A stretch of 64,000 nt of DNA from Kiritimatiellia bacterium (GTDB lineage Bacteria > Verrucomicrobiota > Kiritimatiellia > RFP12 > UBA1067): positions 27,834 to 91,833 of the forward strand of contig JAFWKK010000081.1 of assembly GCA_017514235.1 (NCBI GenBank), written 5' to 3'. The notes beneath the pieces are model-generated. The model worked only from the letters and a program-made list of their open reading frames with translations. It did no database searches and was not told the DNA's origin. The position numbers and the translations under genes were made by a program. Within the stretch, counting starts at the first letter, position 1. The number at the start of each line of letters is the position of its first letter. Shown one piece after another: positions 56,008-64,000 of the stretch.

Positions 56008-58928
56008 AGGCGACGGAATTCTTCGTTGCCCGTCCGCGCCTCGCGGCAGTTGTCGCGCTGGTCGTCTTGATCGCCGGCGCCATCTCGCTGTGCCTGCTGC
56101 CGGTCACGCTGTACCCGGCGCTGGCGCGTCCGGCGATTTCCGTGTCGTGCACGTATCCCGGCGCGAACGCGGTTGAACTCATGAACACGGTCGCAGGCCC
56201 CCTTGAAGAGAAGGTCAACGGCGTCGAGGGCATGGACCGCATGACGAGCAGTTGCTATGACTCGGGCGCGTATTCCCTGACCGTCAACTTCGCCGTCGGA
56301 TACGACAAGGACATCGCCCTGATGAAGGTGCAGAGCAAGGTTCAGCAGGCGCTCTCGCTGCTTCCGCAGGAGGTGAAGAACACCGGCGTCACCGTCGAGA
56401 GCGGAACTACCGAGGAACTTGGCGTGCTGACGCTCCGCTCGCCCGGCGGACGCCTTACATGCGATCAGGTGGCGGATTATGTGCACGGCGTGGTGAACCC
56501 GGCGATATTGCGCGTGGCCGGAGTCGGCAAGTCGGTGGTCAGATACGACCGTCTGGCCGTACGCGTGTGGATGATTCCCGAACGCCTCGCGGCGCTCGGC
56601 CTTAATACCGAAGATGTCGTTGCGGCCATCAGGGCGCAGAACGTCCAGGCGTCCCTGGGGGCCGTCGGCGCCTATCCGTCGGAAGACGTCACGGCGCGCG
56701 TCGTCACGCTCATCTCCAAGGGACGGCTTTCGTCGCCGGAGGAATTCGGCGAGATCATCGTCACTACGGACGCAAACGGCGGACTGGTGCGCTTGAAGGA
56801 TGTGGCCACCATCGGCATGGGGCCGCACGGCTATTCGTACACCGCCATGTTTGGCGAGGATCCGGCGGTCTACATCATGCTGTATCTGCTGCCCGGGGCG
56901 AATCCCCTTGAGACCATGGCGGAGGTGAAGAAAGAGCTCCGCGGCCTCGAGCCGTTTTTTCCGGCAGACCTCACGTGGGACATGACCTACGATACGACGG
57001 AATACATGTATCGGGCGCTGGAGGGCGGAGCTTGGGCGGTGGCGCTGGCGGTCCTGATCCTGTTTCTCGCGCTGTGGGCGGCATTGCGGTCGTTCCGGGC
57101 GTCGCTTCTGGCGACGGTGTCCCTGGTCGTGCCCGCGTCGCTTACGGCGGTGGTGTTGTCGGCGACCGGCTGTCAGGTGAACCTCCTTACGCTCTATGCG
57201 TTTCTCGCGTCGCTTGCGTTTGCGACCGGTTTGGCCGGCTGGTCGATTTCAAAGGTACGCAAGGGACAGCTCCCGAGAATGGAGCAGATTGCCGCAGCAG
57301 CAGTCATGGCGGCTGCCGCGTTGCCGCTCGCGCTGGTGGATGGCGTACAGGGCGTGCTCTTCCGGCAGTTCTCGGTGGTGTTCGCGGCAATGGCCGCAGC
57401 GTCGGTTTTCAATTCGGTCCTCCTGGTGCCCGTCGCCGCGAAAAGGCTGCTTGCGGCACGTGATGTCACGCGCCCTCGCGTCGCGCCGGAAGCGGCCCCG
57501 AACGCCAAAATCCTTGCGCTCCTTGTTGCGGCGCTCGCCGGACTCGTTTCGTATGTCATGTCGTTGAAGTTGCCGAGCGAGTTCGTGCCGGACGAAGACA
57601 TGGGGGTGCTCGTCGTCGATTGCAAGACTGCGGAGGGAACGCCGATGGATGTCACCGGCGAGGTGATGCGTCGCATCTGCCGGGAGACGAGCGTCATTGG
57701 CGGCGTGGAGAAGAGCGTTACGCTCTTCGGGACGAGCATCATCAACGGTTCGGGCGAGAATCAGGCGAAGATGTTCCTGACGCTCAATGACTGGAACAGG
57801 CGTGGCAGTGGCGAATCGTCGTATGAGATCGCAAGGCGCGTGCAGAAGATTGCGGACGAAGTGCCTGACGCGGAGATACACGTCTTGCGGATGCCCCCGG
57901 TAAAGGGCATGGGAACCCAGGGCGGCGTGACGGTCCTGTTTCAGGCGATCGGCGACAACGATCCGGTGAAGTTTTCGCGCGAAGTGCTGCGGATGCGCGG
58001 CGAACTTGCGAAGTCCCCGTTGGCCGAATCCGTGAATGGCGGCTTCTACACCGACACGCCGAAGCTGCGCATCGAGGTTGATCGGGCCAAATGCGAGCTG
58101 ATGAAGGTGCCGATGTCGAGCATCTACACGGTGCTGCAGCACAACCTGGGTTCGATTTACGTCAACGACGTCAATCTGGGCACGCAGGTGAACCGGGTGA
58201 CGGCCATGTCCGGCTGGAGCGGCCGTGCGCGGCCGGACGACATAAGGAAGCTCTACGTCCGGTCCAAGACCGGGGCCATGGTGCCGATCGACACGCTGGT
58301 CACGTGCCGCGAGGAACTGGGGCCGCGTGCGTGCTACCGCTGCGACCAGTACCTTTACTGCACCGAGCAGTTCATTCCGAAGCCTGGCGTCTCGATGTCC
58401 GAGGCGGTGGAGGAGGTGCGCAAGATATGCCGCGAGAAGCTCTCGCCTGGTTTCATAAACGACTGGGCCGGCTTCACATACGAGTCGCTCAAGAGCCGTG
58501 GCGACGAAGGCTTGCTTTTCGCGCTCGCGTTGCTTCTCGTGTATCTTGTGCTTGTGGCCTACCGGGAGAGTTGGCGCAAGGCTTTCTGGGCGCTGCTGCC
58601 ATCGGTCACGGCGGCGTTCGGCGCAATCTTGGCCCTGACGGTCTCGGGCGTCGCGTTTTCGGTCTATTCGCGCTATGCGATTGTGATGCTCGTCGCTTCC
58701 ACAACGGCGATGTCACTAGTCGCGGATTCCTCGGCTGGCTTCTGGAAGCGGCCGCTCCTTCCGCTCTTGGCGGCGCTAACGATGCTTCCGCTCGTTTTTG
58801 CGTCCGGTGCCGGCGCAGCCGGCAGCCGTTCGCTCGGCATGACATTCTTCGGCGGATATGTCGCCTATGCCGTTGCGCTGTGGTGTGCCTTTTGGTATAA
58901 TTTGCATGCGAATGGGAAGGCTGGTTGA
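56004..58928 (+). CDS. RND permease subunit lacking the proton-relay residues
   Basis: A 974-residue inner-membrane RND transporter (AcrB-like) starting at GTG overlapping the adaptor stop. The periplasmic porter halves are recognisable (VSCTYPGANAVELMNTV, TSSCYDSGAYSLTVNFAVG, LPSEFVPDEDMGVLVVD). In helix 4, where AcrB has LLVDDAIVVVEN, this protein has LAFATGLAGWSISKV without either Asp. In helix 10, AcrB's AKNAIL is replaced by TAMSLVADS without the Lys. The protein is about 60 residues shorter than usual. It may be a degenerate or non-proton-driven pump. Its 3' end contains the promoter of the next gene. Confidence 0.85.
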   Translation: MKATEFFVARPRLAAVVALVVLIAGAISLCLLPVTLYPALARPAISVSCTYPGANAVELMNTVAGPLEEKVNGVEGMDRMTSSCYDSGAYSLTVNFAVGYDKDIALMKVQSKVQQALSLLPQEVKNTGVTVESGTTEELGVLTLRSPGGRLTCDQVADYVHGVVNPAILRVAGVGKSVVRYDRLAVRVWMIPERLAALGLNTEDVVAAIRAQNVQASLGAVGAYPSEDVTARVVTLISKGRLSSPEEFGEIIVTTDANGGLVRLKDVATIGMGPHGYSYTAMFGEDPAVYIMLYLLPGANPLETMAEVKKELRGLEPFFPADLTWDMTYDTTEYMYRALEGGAWAVALAVLILFLALWAALRSFRASLLATVSLVVPASLTAVVLSATGCQVNLLTLYAFLASLAFATGLAGWSISKVRKGQLPRMEQIAAAAVMAAAALPLALVDGVQGVLFRQFSVVFAAMAAASVFNSVLLVPVAAKRLLAARDVTRPRVAPEAAPNAKILALLVAALAGLVSYVMSLKLPSEFVPDEDMGVLVVDCKTAEGTPMDVTGEVMRRICRETSVIGGVEKSVTLFGTSIINGSGENQAKMFLTLNDWNRRGSGESSYEIARRVQKIADEVPDAEIHVLRMPPVKGMGTQGGVTVLFQAIGDNDPVKFSREVLRMRGELAKSPLAESVNGGFYTDTPKLRIEVDRAKCELMKVPMSSIYTVLQHNLGSIYVNDVNLGTQVNRVTAMSGWSGRARPDDIRKLYVRSKTGAMVPIDTLVTCREELGPRACYRCDQYLYCTEQFIPKPGVSMSEAVEEVRKICREKLSPGFINDWAGFTYESLKSRGDEGLLFALALLLVYLVLVAYRESWRKAFWALLPSVTAAFGAILALTVSGVAFSVYSRYAIVMLVASTTAMSLVADSSAGFWKRPLLPLLAALTMLPLVFASGAGAAGSRSLGMTFFGGYVAYAVALWCAFWYNLHANGKAG
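58893..58901 (+). promoter_or_regulatory. Promoter inside the end of the RND gene
   Basis: TGG-TATAAT lies in the last codons of the permease. The predicted start point is near the in-frame ATG at 58912, so a near-leaderless transcript is possible; the SD-like GGGAAGG serves the ATG at 58930. Confidence 0.6.
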
Positions 58929-58929
58929 G

Positions 58930-59859
58930 ATGAACAAGTTCTTGTTGGCTGCCGTCTGCATGCTCGCCGCCGTGCACGCGCTCGCTGGTTCAGAAGCATG
59001 GCAGGTGCCTGGCAACTGGGAGGTTCGCATCACCGAAAAAGGCGCCGTGAGGGAATGGACCGGCAACACGTGGTGCGGGCACGTGCAAGGAATGTGCGCC
59101 ACTTCAAATGCGCTTTATTTTGCATTCCACAACCAGATTGTCAAGACCGACTGGTACGGGCGGCTCATGAAGCGGGCCGAGAACCTCGTGAAGCACCAGG
59201 GCGACATCTGCCATTGGAACGGTCGCCTGTACACCATCGTCTGCCATGTCAAGCCGGTGCCGGAGATAAAAGGCGCTGCAGGCAGCATCCAGATGTTCGA
59301 CGAAGACCTGAATCTGGTCAGGGAGCGGTTTTTTATCCGTCCGCCAGGAGCCGGTGGCGACGGCATCACCTGCCTTGACGGGGTGCTGTACATCGGGCTG
59401 AGCACGGTTGCGTTGCCAGGCGAGGAAGGCAAGCCCCGCCATTGCGCGCGCTACCGAAAGTTTGACGCGACTACGCTTGCGGACATAGGCGACACGTTCG
59501 TCGTGGACCACCATTCGCCGCTCTATTCGACGGGCCAGCAGAACATTGCGACGGACGGCGCCTTCATCTACGTCGCGTCGGACGTGCCGGACGAGGGCGG
59601 GTGCAACTTCTTCAAGTTCGACAAGGAGTTCAACGTCCTCGGCAAATGGTCGTTCGGATGGTTCCAGGGCGTAGATGTCGTTCCCGGCGGCAAGGACGGA
59701 GCGACGCGCTTCGTCTACTGCTCCACGCCGAACTGGATGAAGGCGCGCGAAAAGCCGGGCCTTTCCGTCCACGCGCTCATCCTCTTCGCCGATGTCAAGG
59801 GCGACAAGGTAACCGACGTCACGCGTCACTGCGTGTTCAAGAACCCGATGCCGCGATGA
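58930..59859 (+). CDS. Secreted protein of an unnamed propeller-like family (copy 2)
   Basis: A 309-residue exported protein (MNKFLLAAVCMLAAVHALAG). It shares with copies 1 and 3 the blocks HVQGMCATSNALYFAFHNQ, IVKTDWYGRLMKR, GDICHWNGRLYT, GGDGITCLDGVLYIG, ATDGAFIYVASD and GVDVVPGGKDGATRFVY. Short repeated strands suggest a propeller. The start is uncertain: an in-frame ATG at 58912 adds six residues. It is followed after 27 nt by copy 3. Function unknown; the invariant His, Asp and Trp residues of the IVKTDW block may mark an active or binding site. Confidence 0.6.
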   Translation: MNKFLLAAVCMLAAVHALAGSEAWQVPGNWEVRITEKGAVREWTGNTWCGHVQGMCATSNALYFAFHNQIVKTDWYGRLMKRAENLVKHQGDICHWNGRLYTIVCHVKPVPEIKGAAGSIQMFDEDLNLVRERFFIRPPGAGGDGITCLDGVLYIGLSTVALPGEEGKPRHCARYRKFDATTLADIGDTFVVDHHSPLYSTGQQNIATDGAFIYVASDVPDEGGCNFFKFDKEFNVLGKWSFGWFQGVDVVPGGKDGATRFVYCSTPNWMKAREKPGLSVHALILFADVKGDKVTDVTRHCVFKNPMPR

Positions 59860-59886
59860 CTTGCGTCTAGTGAAAGGAACAGGAAC

Positions 59887-60867
59887 ATGACAACAAGGAA
59901 TGGAACGAGGGAACCGCTTGCGGCACACGGCCGCCTGGCCTTGGCCGCAGCTTTCTCCAACCTTGCCGTTGCGGCGACATGCTGCGCGGCAGATCTCACG
60001 AAGGAGAACTGGACGGTGCCGAACTGGACGACCGTGATCACGGCTCCAGGCGCAGTGCGGGAATTCATCGGAAAGACATGGAGCGGCCACTGCCAGGGCA
60101 TGTGCGTCAGCTCGAACGCCATCTACTTCTCGTTTCATGACCAGATCGTCAAGACAGACTGGTTCGGGCGGCTGTTGCGGTGGGTTCCTGTCGACATACA
60201 CGGCGGCGACATATGCATCTGGAACGACAAGGTCTATACGGGCGTGTGGCGCAAGCCGAAGGCGAGCGGCGAGAAGTGGTGCGCCGCCATCTACGTGTAC
60301 GACGCCGATTCGCTTAAGCTGCTGAACGTGCGTATGGTGCCGTGGGACGCCGGGGCGGACGGCATCACCGCCCTGGACGGCGTGATATATCTAGCGATGG
60401 GTGCACGGGGCAAGTACGATCCGGAGACTAAGAGCGGCCGCTTGTGCTGGTACTGCAAGTTCAATGCCGATACGCTGGAGCAGATCGGCGAGCCGTTCTG
60501 CGTTGACCACGGCGACGATTCGGTGTGCGGCTCCCAGAACATGGCGACCGACGGCACGTACATCTACTCGAGCCACTACACCGACGACGAGGCGGCGAAG
60601 AGGCGCAACGTCGTCGTACATGACAAGAACGACTTCAAGGTGGTGGCCAAGTACCGCTTCGGTCGGAACAACGGCATCGACGTGGTGCCGGGCGGCAAGG
60701 ATGGCGCGGTGCGTTTCGCCTGGTGCTTCACGCCCAACTGGACAAACCATCGCTACAAGCCGCTGATTCCCGTGCAGAGCGTTCTCCAGTTCGTGGAATT
60801 GAAGGACGGCGAGGTGTCCGACTTCACGGAGTACGGCGGCGGATACAGAACGTACATCAAGCGCTGA
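59887..60867 (+). CDS. Secreted protein of an unnamed propeller-like family (copy 3)
   Basis: A 326-residue exported protein with an atypically long N-region (MTTRNGTREPLAAHGRLAL) before its hydrophobic segment and SD AAAGGAAC. Family blocks: WSGHCQGMCVSSNAIYFSFH, QIVKTDWFGRLLRW, GGDICIWNDKVYTG, DGITALDGVIYLAMG, GTYIYSSHYTDD and GIDVVPGGKDGAVRFAW. It is closer to copy 1 in the middle blocks (WCAAIYVYDADSL versus WCAAIKMYDAETL). The GH20-like gene starts 20 nt downstream, so the two are probably co-expressed. Confidence 0.6.
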   Translation: MTTRNGTREPLAAHGRLALAAAFSNLAVAATCCAADLTKENWTVPNWTTVITAPGAVREFIGKTWSGHCQGMCVSSNAIYFSFHDQIVKTDWFGRLLRWVPVDIHGGDICIWNDKVYTGVWRKPKASGEKWCAAIYVYDADSLKLLNVRMVPWDAGADGITALDGVIYLAMGARGKYDPETKSGRLCWYCKFNADTLEQIGEPFCVDHGDDSVCGSQNMATDGTYIYSSHYTDDEAAKRRNVVVHDKNDFKVVAKYRFGRNNGIDVVPGGKDGAVRFAWCFTPNWTNHRYKPLIPVQSVLQFVELKDGEVSDFTEYGGGYRTYIKR

Positions 60868-60887
60868 AAGAAGAAGGAGGTTGCGAG

Positions 60888-62156
60888 ATGATCTGGGGTT
60901 TCATGATTCAGCTCGGCCACAACATGTGGGGCGAGGCGCCGCTTGTCGGGGAGCCGAAGCCGGAGGATCGCGACAAGTACGCGCAGCCGTTCAACCGGAC
61001 GGACGTAAAGGTTTGGAACGAGGTGACCGAGTATTACGCCAAGAAGGGCGCGAACCTGGTGCTTATCGACCTCGGCGAGGGCCTTGCCTATCCGAGCCAC
61101 CCGGAGCTCGCGGTGGAGGGTAGCTGGTCTCCGGAACGCATGAAGGATGAGATCGTGCGCCTGAAGGGCCTTGGCCTGGAGCCGGTTCCTAAGCTTAACT
61201 TCTCCGCCTGCCACGATGCCTGGCTCAAGGACTACAGCCGCATGGTGGCGACGCCCGAATACTACAAGGTGTGCGCCGATGTGATACGCGACGTGTGCGA
61301 AATCTTCGGCAAGCCGCGCCTGTTCCATCTCGGATGGGACGAGGAGCGCATGGGTGCGCAGAGGAAGTCGCGTTATGCGGTGTCGCGTCAGGGCGAGCTG
61401 TGGTGGCACGACATGCTCTTTACGGCTGGCGAGGCCGAGAAGCACGGATCGAGGCCGTGGATCTGGAGCGACAAGATATGGCTTGACCGCGAGGAATTCT
61501 ACCGTAAGATGCCGAAGAGCGTGATGCAGTGCCCGTGGCACTACGAGCGCTTCTGGCATTTCGTCCGCGATAACGACGAAATCCGCCGCCGCGACTGGCC
61601 GGAGGGTGTGGCGGGCGCGCTCGCCTTCAAGGAGCTCAGCGATGGCGGGTACGACATGATTCCGTGCGGCAGCACATGGGCGCGGAAATGGAACATGGCG
61701 ACGATGGTGCGCTTCTCCAAGAAGCACCTGAAGCAAAATCTGATCAAGGGTTTCCTGATGGCGTCGTGGATGCGTTCGTACAGGGACACGGACCTCGCCA
61801 AGCACAAGGAGGCGGCGGACTGCCTCGCCGAGGCGAAGGCTGCCTGGTGCGATGACCGTCACGACGAGGATCTCGTCCTCTACGGTCCCGCAGGGAAGTG
61901 CATCGAGGCCTGCATCCTGGCGCGGCGCAAGGAGGGTCGCGAACCCGTCGTCATCACTCCTGACAAGAAACCTGAGAAGGGATACACGGAGGACATGCCG
62001 TACATGGACTTCATGGTGCGCGATGCCCTGATTGACGTTCGCTGGGGCGAGACGTTGGCGGAGAACGGCGTCACGACCGAAGGCGACGTGACCACCGTGC
62101 GCCTCAAGAGCGGCAAGACGATCCGCTGCGCGACGTTCATGGATCTTCGGAAATGA
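60888..62156 (+). CDS. GH20-like barrel protein without signal, with extra C-terminal domain (paralog 3)
   Basis: A 422-residue protein starting MIWGFMIQLGHNMWG after a strong SD (AAGGAGG). Unlike its paralogs it has no Tat signal, so it should stay in the cytoplasm. Family blocks: YPSHPELAVEGSWSPER, NFSACHDAWL, YYKVCADVIRDVCEI, FHLGWDEE (Asp151-Glu152) and RQGELWWHD. About 85 further residues at the end (VLYGPAGKCIEACILARR ... KTIRCATFMDLRK) are not in the paralogs and faintly resemble the end of a nucleotide-binding oxidoreductase. Function is unassigned. Confidence 0.62.
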   Translation: MIWGFMIQLGHNMWGEAPLVGEPKPEDRDKYAQPFNRTDVKVWNEVTEYYAKKGANLVLIDLGEGLAYPSHPELAVEGSWSPERMKDEIVRLKGLGLEPVPKLNFSACHDAWLKDYSRMVATPEYYKVCADVIRDVCEIFGKPRLFHLGWDEERMGAQRKSRYAVSRQGELWWHDMLFTAGEAEKHGSRPWIWSDKIWLDREEFYRKMPKSVMQCPWHYERFWHFVRDNDEIRRRDWPEGVAGALAFKELSDGGYDMIPCGSTWARKWNMATMVRFSKKHLKQNLIKGFLMASWMRSYRDTDLAKHKEAADCLAEAKAAWCDDRHDEDLVLYGPAGKCIEACILARRKEGREPVVITPDKKPEKGYTEDMPYMDFMVRDALIDVRWGETLAENGVTTEGDVTTVRLKSGKTIRCATFMDLRK

Positions 62157-62163
62157 CGTTGAT

Positions 62164-64000
62164 ATGAAAGGCTTAAACGGCAGAACCGCACTTTGCGCGC
62201 TGGGTGCGTCGGCTTGGACGATGCTTACGGGCTGCGTCACGGTTGCGCCGGCGGATTTCAACGTACGCGGCTTCGGCGCTAAGGGCGACGGCGCGGCGAA
62301 GGATACGGCGGCGATCCAGCGGGCGGTGGATGCCGCGCACGCGGCAGGCGGCGGACGCGTGACGCTCCCGGCTGGCACTTACCTTTCCGGCACGGTCTGG
62401 CTCAAGGACGGCGTGGAGCTGCATCTCGAGAAGGGCGCGACGCTGAAGGGATCGACAGACCGCGCCGACTACAACGCGAACGACTGCTTCCCCGAGAACT
62501 TCTGGAGCGATGGCGAGGAGTGGAGCGGCGGGCACCTTGTCCTCGCCTACAAGGTCAAGGATGTCGCCATCACAGGCGAGGGCGTCATCGACGGAAGCGG
62601 ACCGGAGTTCTTCGCCGCCGAATGCGACGAAGACAGCCACTTCCCGTACTACAAGTACGGTCTCAAGCTCCATCCGATCGACCGCGACTGGTTCCGTCCC
62701 GGCCCGATGGTGGCGATGTTCCTTTCGACGAACATCCGCATGGAGGGCGTAACGCTGAAGCATACGCCGTGCTGGACGACGCACTTCCGTTGCTGTGACG
62801 GACTGGCCGTCCGAAATGTCACGATCGACGCCGACCGCACCATCGCCAACTCTGACGGCCTCTCCATCGACTGCACTCGCAACGTGACGGTGAGCGGCTG
62901 CACGATCAGGGTCGGCGACGACGCCCTTGCCATCCGCGCGAGCTGCAAGCTGCACGCCGCCGAACATCCCTGCGAGAATATTCGCATCTCCGACTGCGAC
63001 GTGTGGACCTGCTGCTGGGGAATCCGCTTTGGAGTGGGCACCGGCGCGATCCGGAACGTCGCCGTGGAGAACTGCCGATTCCACGAGAGCGCTAACGGCA
63101 TCGGCTTTACGCCCGCGTGGGTCGCCGAAGGGAAGAATGTCTACATCGAGAACGTGCGCGTGACCGGCTGCGACATTCTAGAAAGCGCCTATCCCGTGAG
63201 ATTCGACTGCCCGAAGGCGGATGCGAGGGCGCGCGGCATCGTGTTCGAGAACTGCCGCATGGAGTCGATTGCGCCATGCCGCATCGACGGCACCGAGAAA
63301 TGCCATGCCGAGGACGTGACGTTCAGGAACTGCACGAGACGGCATCTTGAGGGCTTCAGGGTGCGCAACAACCGCAAGTGGGGGAATCCACGCAGCCGCA
63401 AGTTCGCCACCTTCAAGGGGCCGTCCGACGGAGTTCGATTCGAGAACTGCCGTCCGTCCGAAGAGCCGACGGGGACGCTGTTGCTTTCGTTCGATGACCG
63501 CAACATTGGCGACTGGGAGAAGGCCTTGCCGATCTTCGACAGGTACGGTGCGCATGTTACGTTCTTCGTGTGCGGGGAGATTGACGGCGCAACCGTGAAG
63601 GCCCTGAAGAAGTTCAGGGAGCACGGGCATTCCATCGGGCTGCACGGGCTTCGTCATGCCAATGCGGACGCGGCAATCGCCGCAAAGGGCGCAGAGAGGT
63701 TTTTTGACGAGGAGATCGCTCCTCAGTCCGAGCGCATGCGCGTAGCCTGGATACCGGTCACGTCGTACGCCTACCCGAACTGCCGGTTCTCGGAAGAGTC
63801 GGACGCGCTTTTCAAGGCCAGGGGGTTCGCGCACGTTCGCGGCGGGCACAAGGGTGTGGCGCCGTTCGACCCGAAGGGCGAGAAGCAGGAAGGCCTGAAG
63901 CCCATCCATACGGTCGACCGGGCGTTCTTCCCCGCGTCGGAGCTTGGTTCGCGTTTCCGTCTAGACACGGTCATTGCGGGCGAGGCTTATCATACCGATA
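62164..64000 (+). CDS. Lipoprotein GH28 pectinase-like enzyme fused to polysaccharide deacetylase (3' end outside window)
   Basis: The frame is open from ATG 62164 to the window end (612 codons visible). A lipoprotein signal ends LTGC (about residue 23). The first module (about residues 30-435) is a GH28 beta-helix: FGAKGDGAAKDTAAIQRAVD, GGRVTLPAGTY, then NSDGLSIDC and VGDDALAIR with the catalytic Asp residues. From about residue 438, GTLLLSFDDRNIGDWEKALP, AHVTFFVCGEI and GHSIGLHGLRH form a NodB-type deacetylase with the DD and HxxxH metal residues. Cutting and deacetylating pectin in one chain is a plausible role. The downstream end is unseen. Confidence 0.85.
   Translation, partial: MKGLNGRTALCALGASAWTMLTGCVTVAPADFNVRGFGAKGDGAAKDTAAIQRAVDAAHAAGGGRVTLPAGTYLSGTVWLKDGVELHLEKGATLKGSTDRADYNANDCFPENFWSDGEEWSGGHLVLAYKVKDVAITGEGVIDGSGPEFFAAECDEDSHFPYYKYGLKLHPIDRDWFRPGPMVAMFLSTNIRMEGVTLKHTPCWTTHFRCCDGLAVRNVTIDADRTIANSDGLSIDCTRNVTVSGCTIRVGDDALAIRASCKLHAAEHPCENIRISDCDVWTCCWGIRFGVGTGAIRNVAVENCRFHESANGIGFTPAWVAEGKNVYIENVRVTGCDILESAYPVRFDCPKADARARGIVFENCRMESIAPCRIDGTEKCHAEDVTFRNCTRRHLEGFRVRNNRKWGNPRSRKFATFKGPSDGVRFENCRPSEEPTGTLLLSFDDRNIGDWEKALPIFDRYGAHVTFFVCGEIDGATVKALKKFREHGHSIGLHGLRHANADAAIAAKGAERFFDEEIAPQSERMRVAWIPVTSYAYPNCRFSEESDALFKARGFAHVRGGHKGVAPFDPKGEKQEGLKPIHTVDRAFFPASELGSRFRLDTVIAGEAYHTD

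Overview
The window looks like a chromosome segment of a Gram-negative bacterium of the PVC group, most likely Kiritimatiellota (Kiritimatiellae). This placement is an inference. It rests on the mix of LamG-repeat secreted proteins, autotransporter-type repeats, many Tat-signal lipoproteins, numerous carbohydrate-active enzymes, GntR/LacI-type regulators and an RND system in a GC-rich sequence. No rRNA, tRNA, CRISPR array or phage gene was seen. Nearly all genes are on the + strand; only the AraC-type regulator near 5.0-5.9 kb is on the - strand.

Layout. 1-4.9 kb is housekeeping: the end of ribD, ribE, iorA, an RlmI-like rRNA methyltransferase and a DUF4886 lipoprotein. 5.0-10.9 kb holds an AraC regulator, a relic of a sodium:solute symporter, a GntR/LacI-GH28 chimera, a DUF1080/xylose-isomerase-like lipoprotein and a Tat-exported Gfo/Idh oxidoreductase. 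11.1-19 kb looks like a sialic-acid module (N-acetylneuraminate lyase, BNR sialidase), followed by a beta-propeller/GHL10-like protein, a LamG protein and a GH20-like Tat protein. 19-21.3 kb is an accessory patch: a DUF4143 ATPase between direct repeats and gene relics. 21.3-25.4 kb is a tight four-gene catabolic operon (aldo/keto reductase, Gfo/Idh, SDR, SSS symporter) whose upstream region repeats the one before the lyase. 25.5-48.9 kb is a long run of secreted enzymes and surface proteins (LamG, PHP, GH39/GH5-like, GH2 x2, GH43-like, tyrosine phosphatase, double EEP). 48.9-64 kb adds a putative glycosidase, a phosphoesterase, a PHP protein, two more GH20-like proteins, an RND pump pair, two copies of an unnamed propeller-like family and a GH28-deacetylase fusion cut by the window edge.

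How it works together. Most products carry Sec, lipoprotein or Tat signals and point to degradation of host or plant glycans outside the cytoplasm. Uptake would be by the symporter and breakdown by the lyase and oxidoreductases. Many genes are preceded by an extended -10 promoter (TGn-TATAAT) with little or no -35 box, and a few appear to be transcribed leaderless.

The most unusual theme is modular. In several places an upstream/promoter/signal-peptide block is shared by genes whose bodies are unrelated, and broken fragments of the same families lie between intact genes. Together with the GntR-GH28 chimera, heptanucleotide repeat arrays (one beside a frameshift) and a common C-terminal hydrophobic-Arg tail on large surface proteins, this suggests active shuffling of secretion cassettes.
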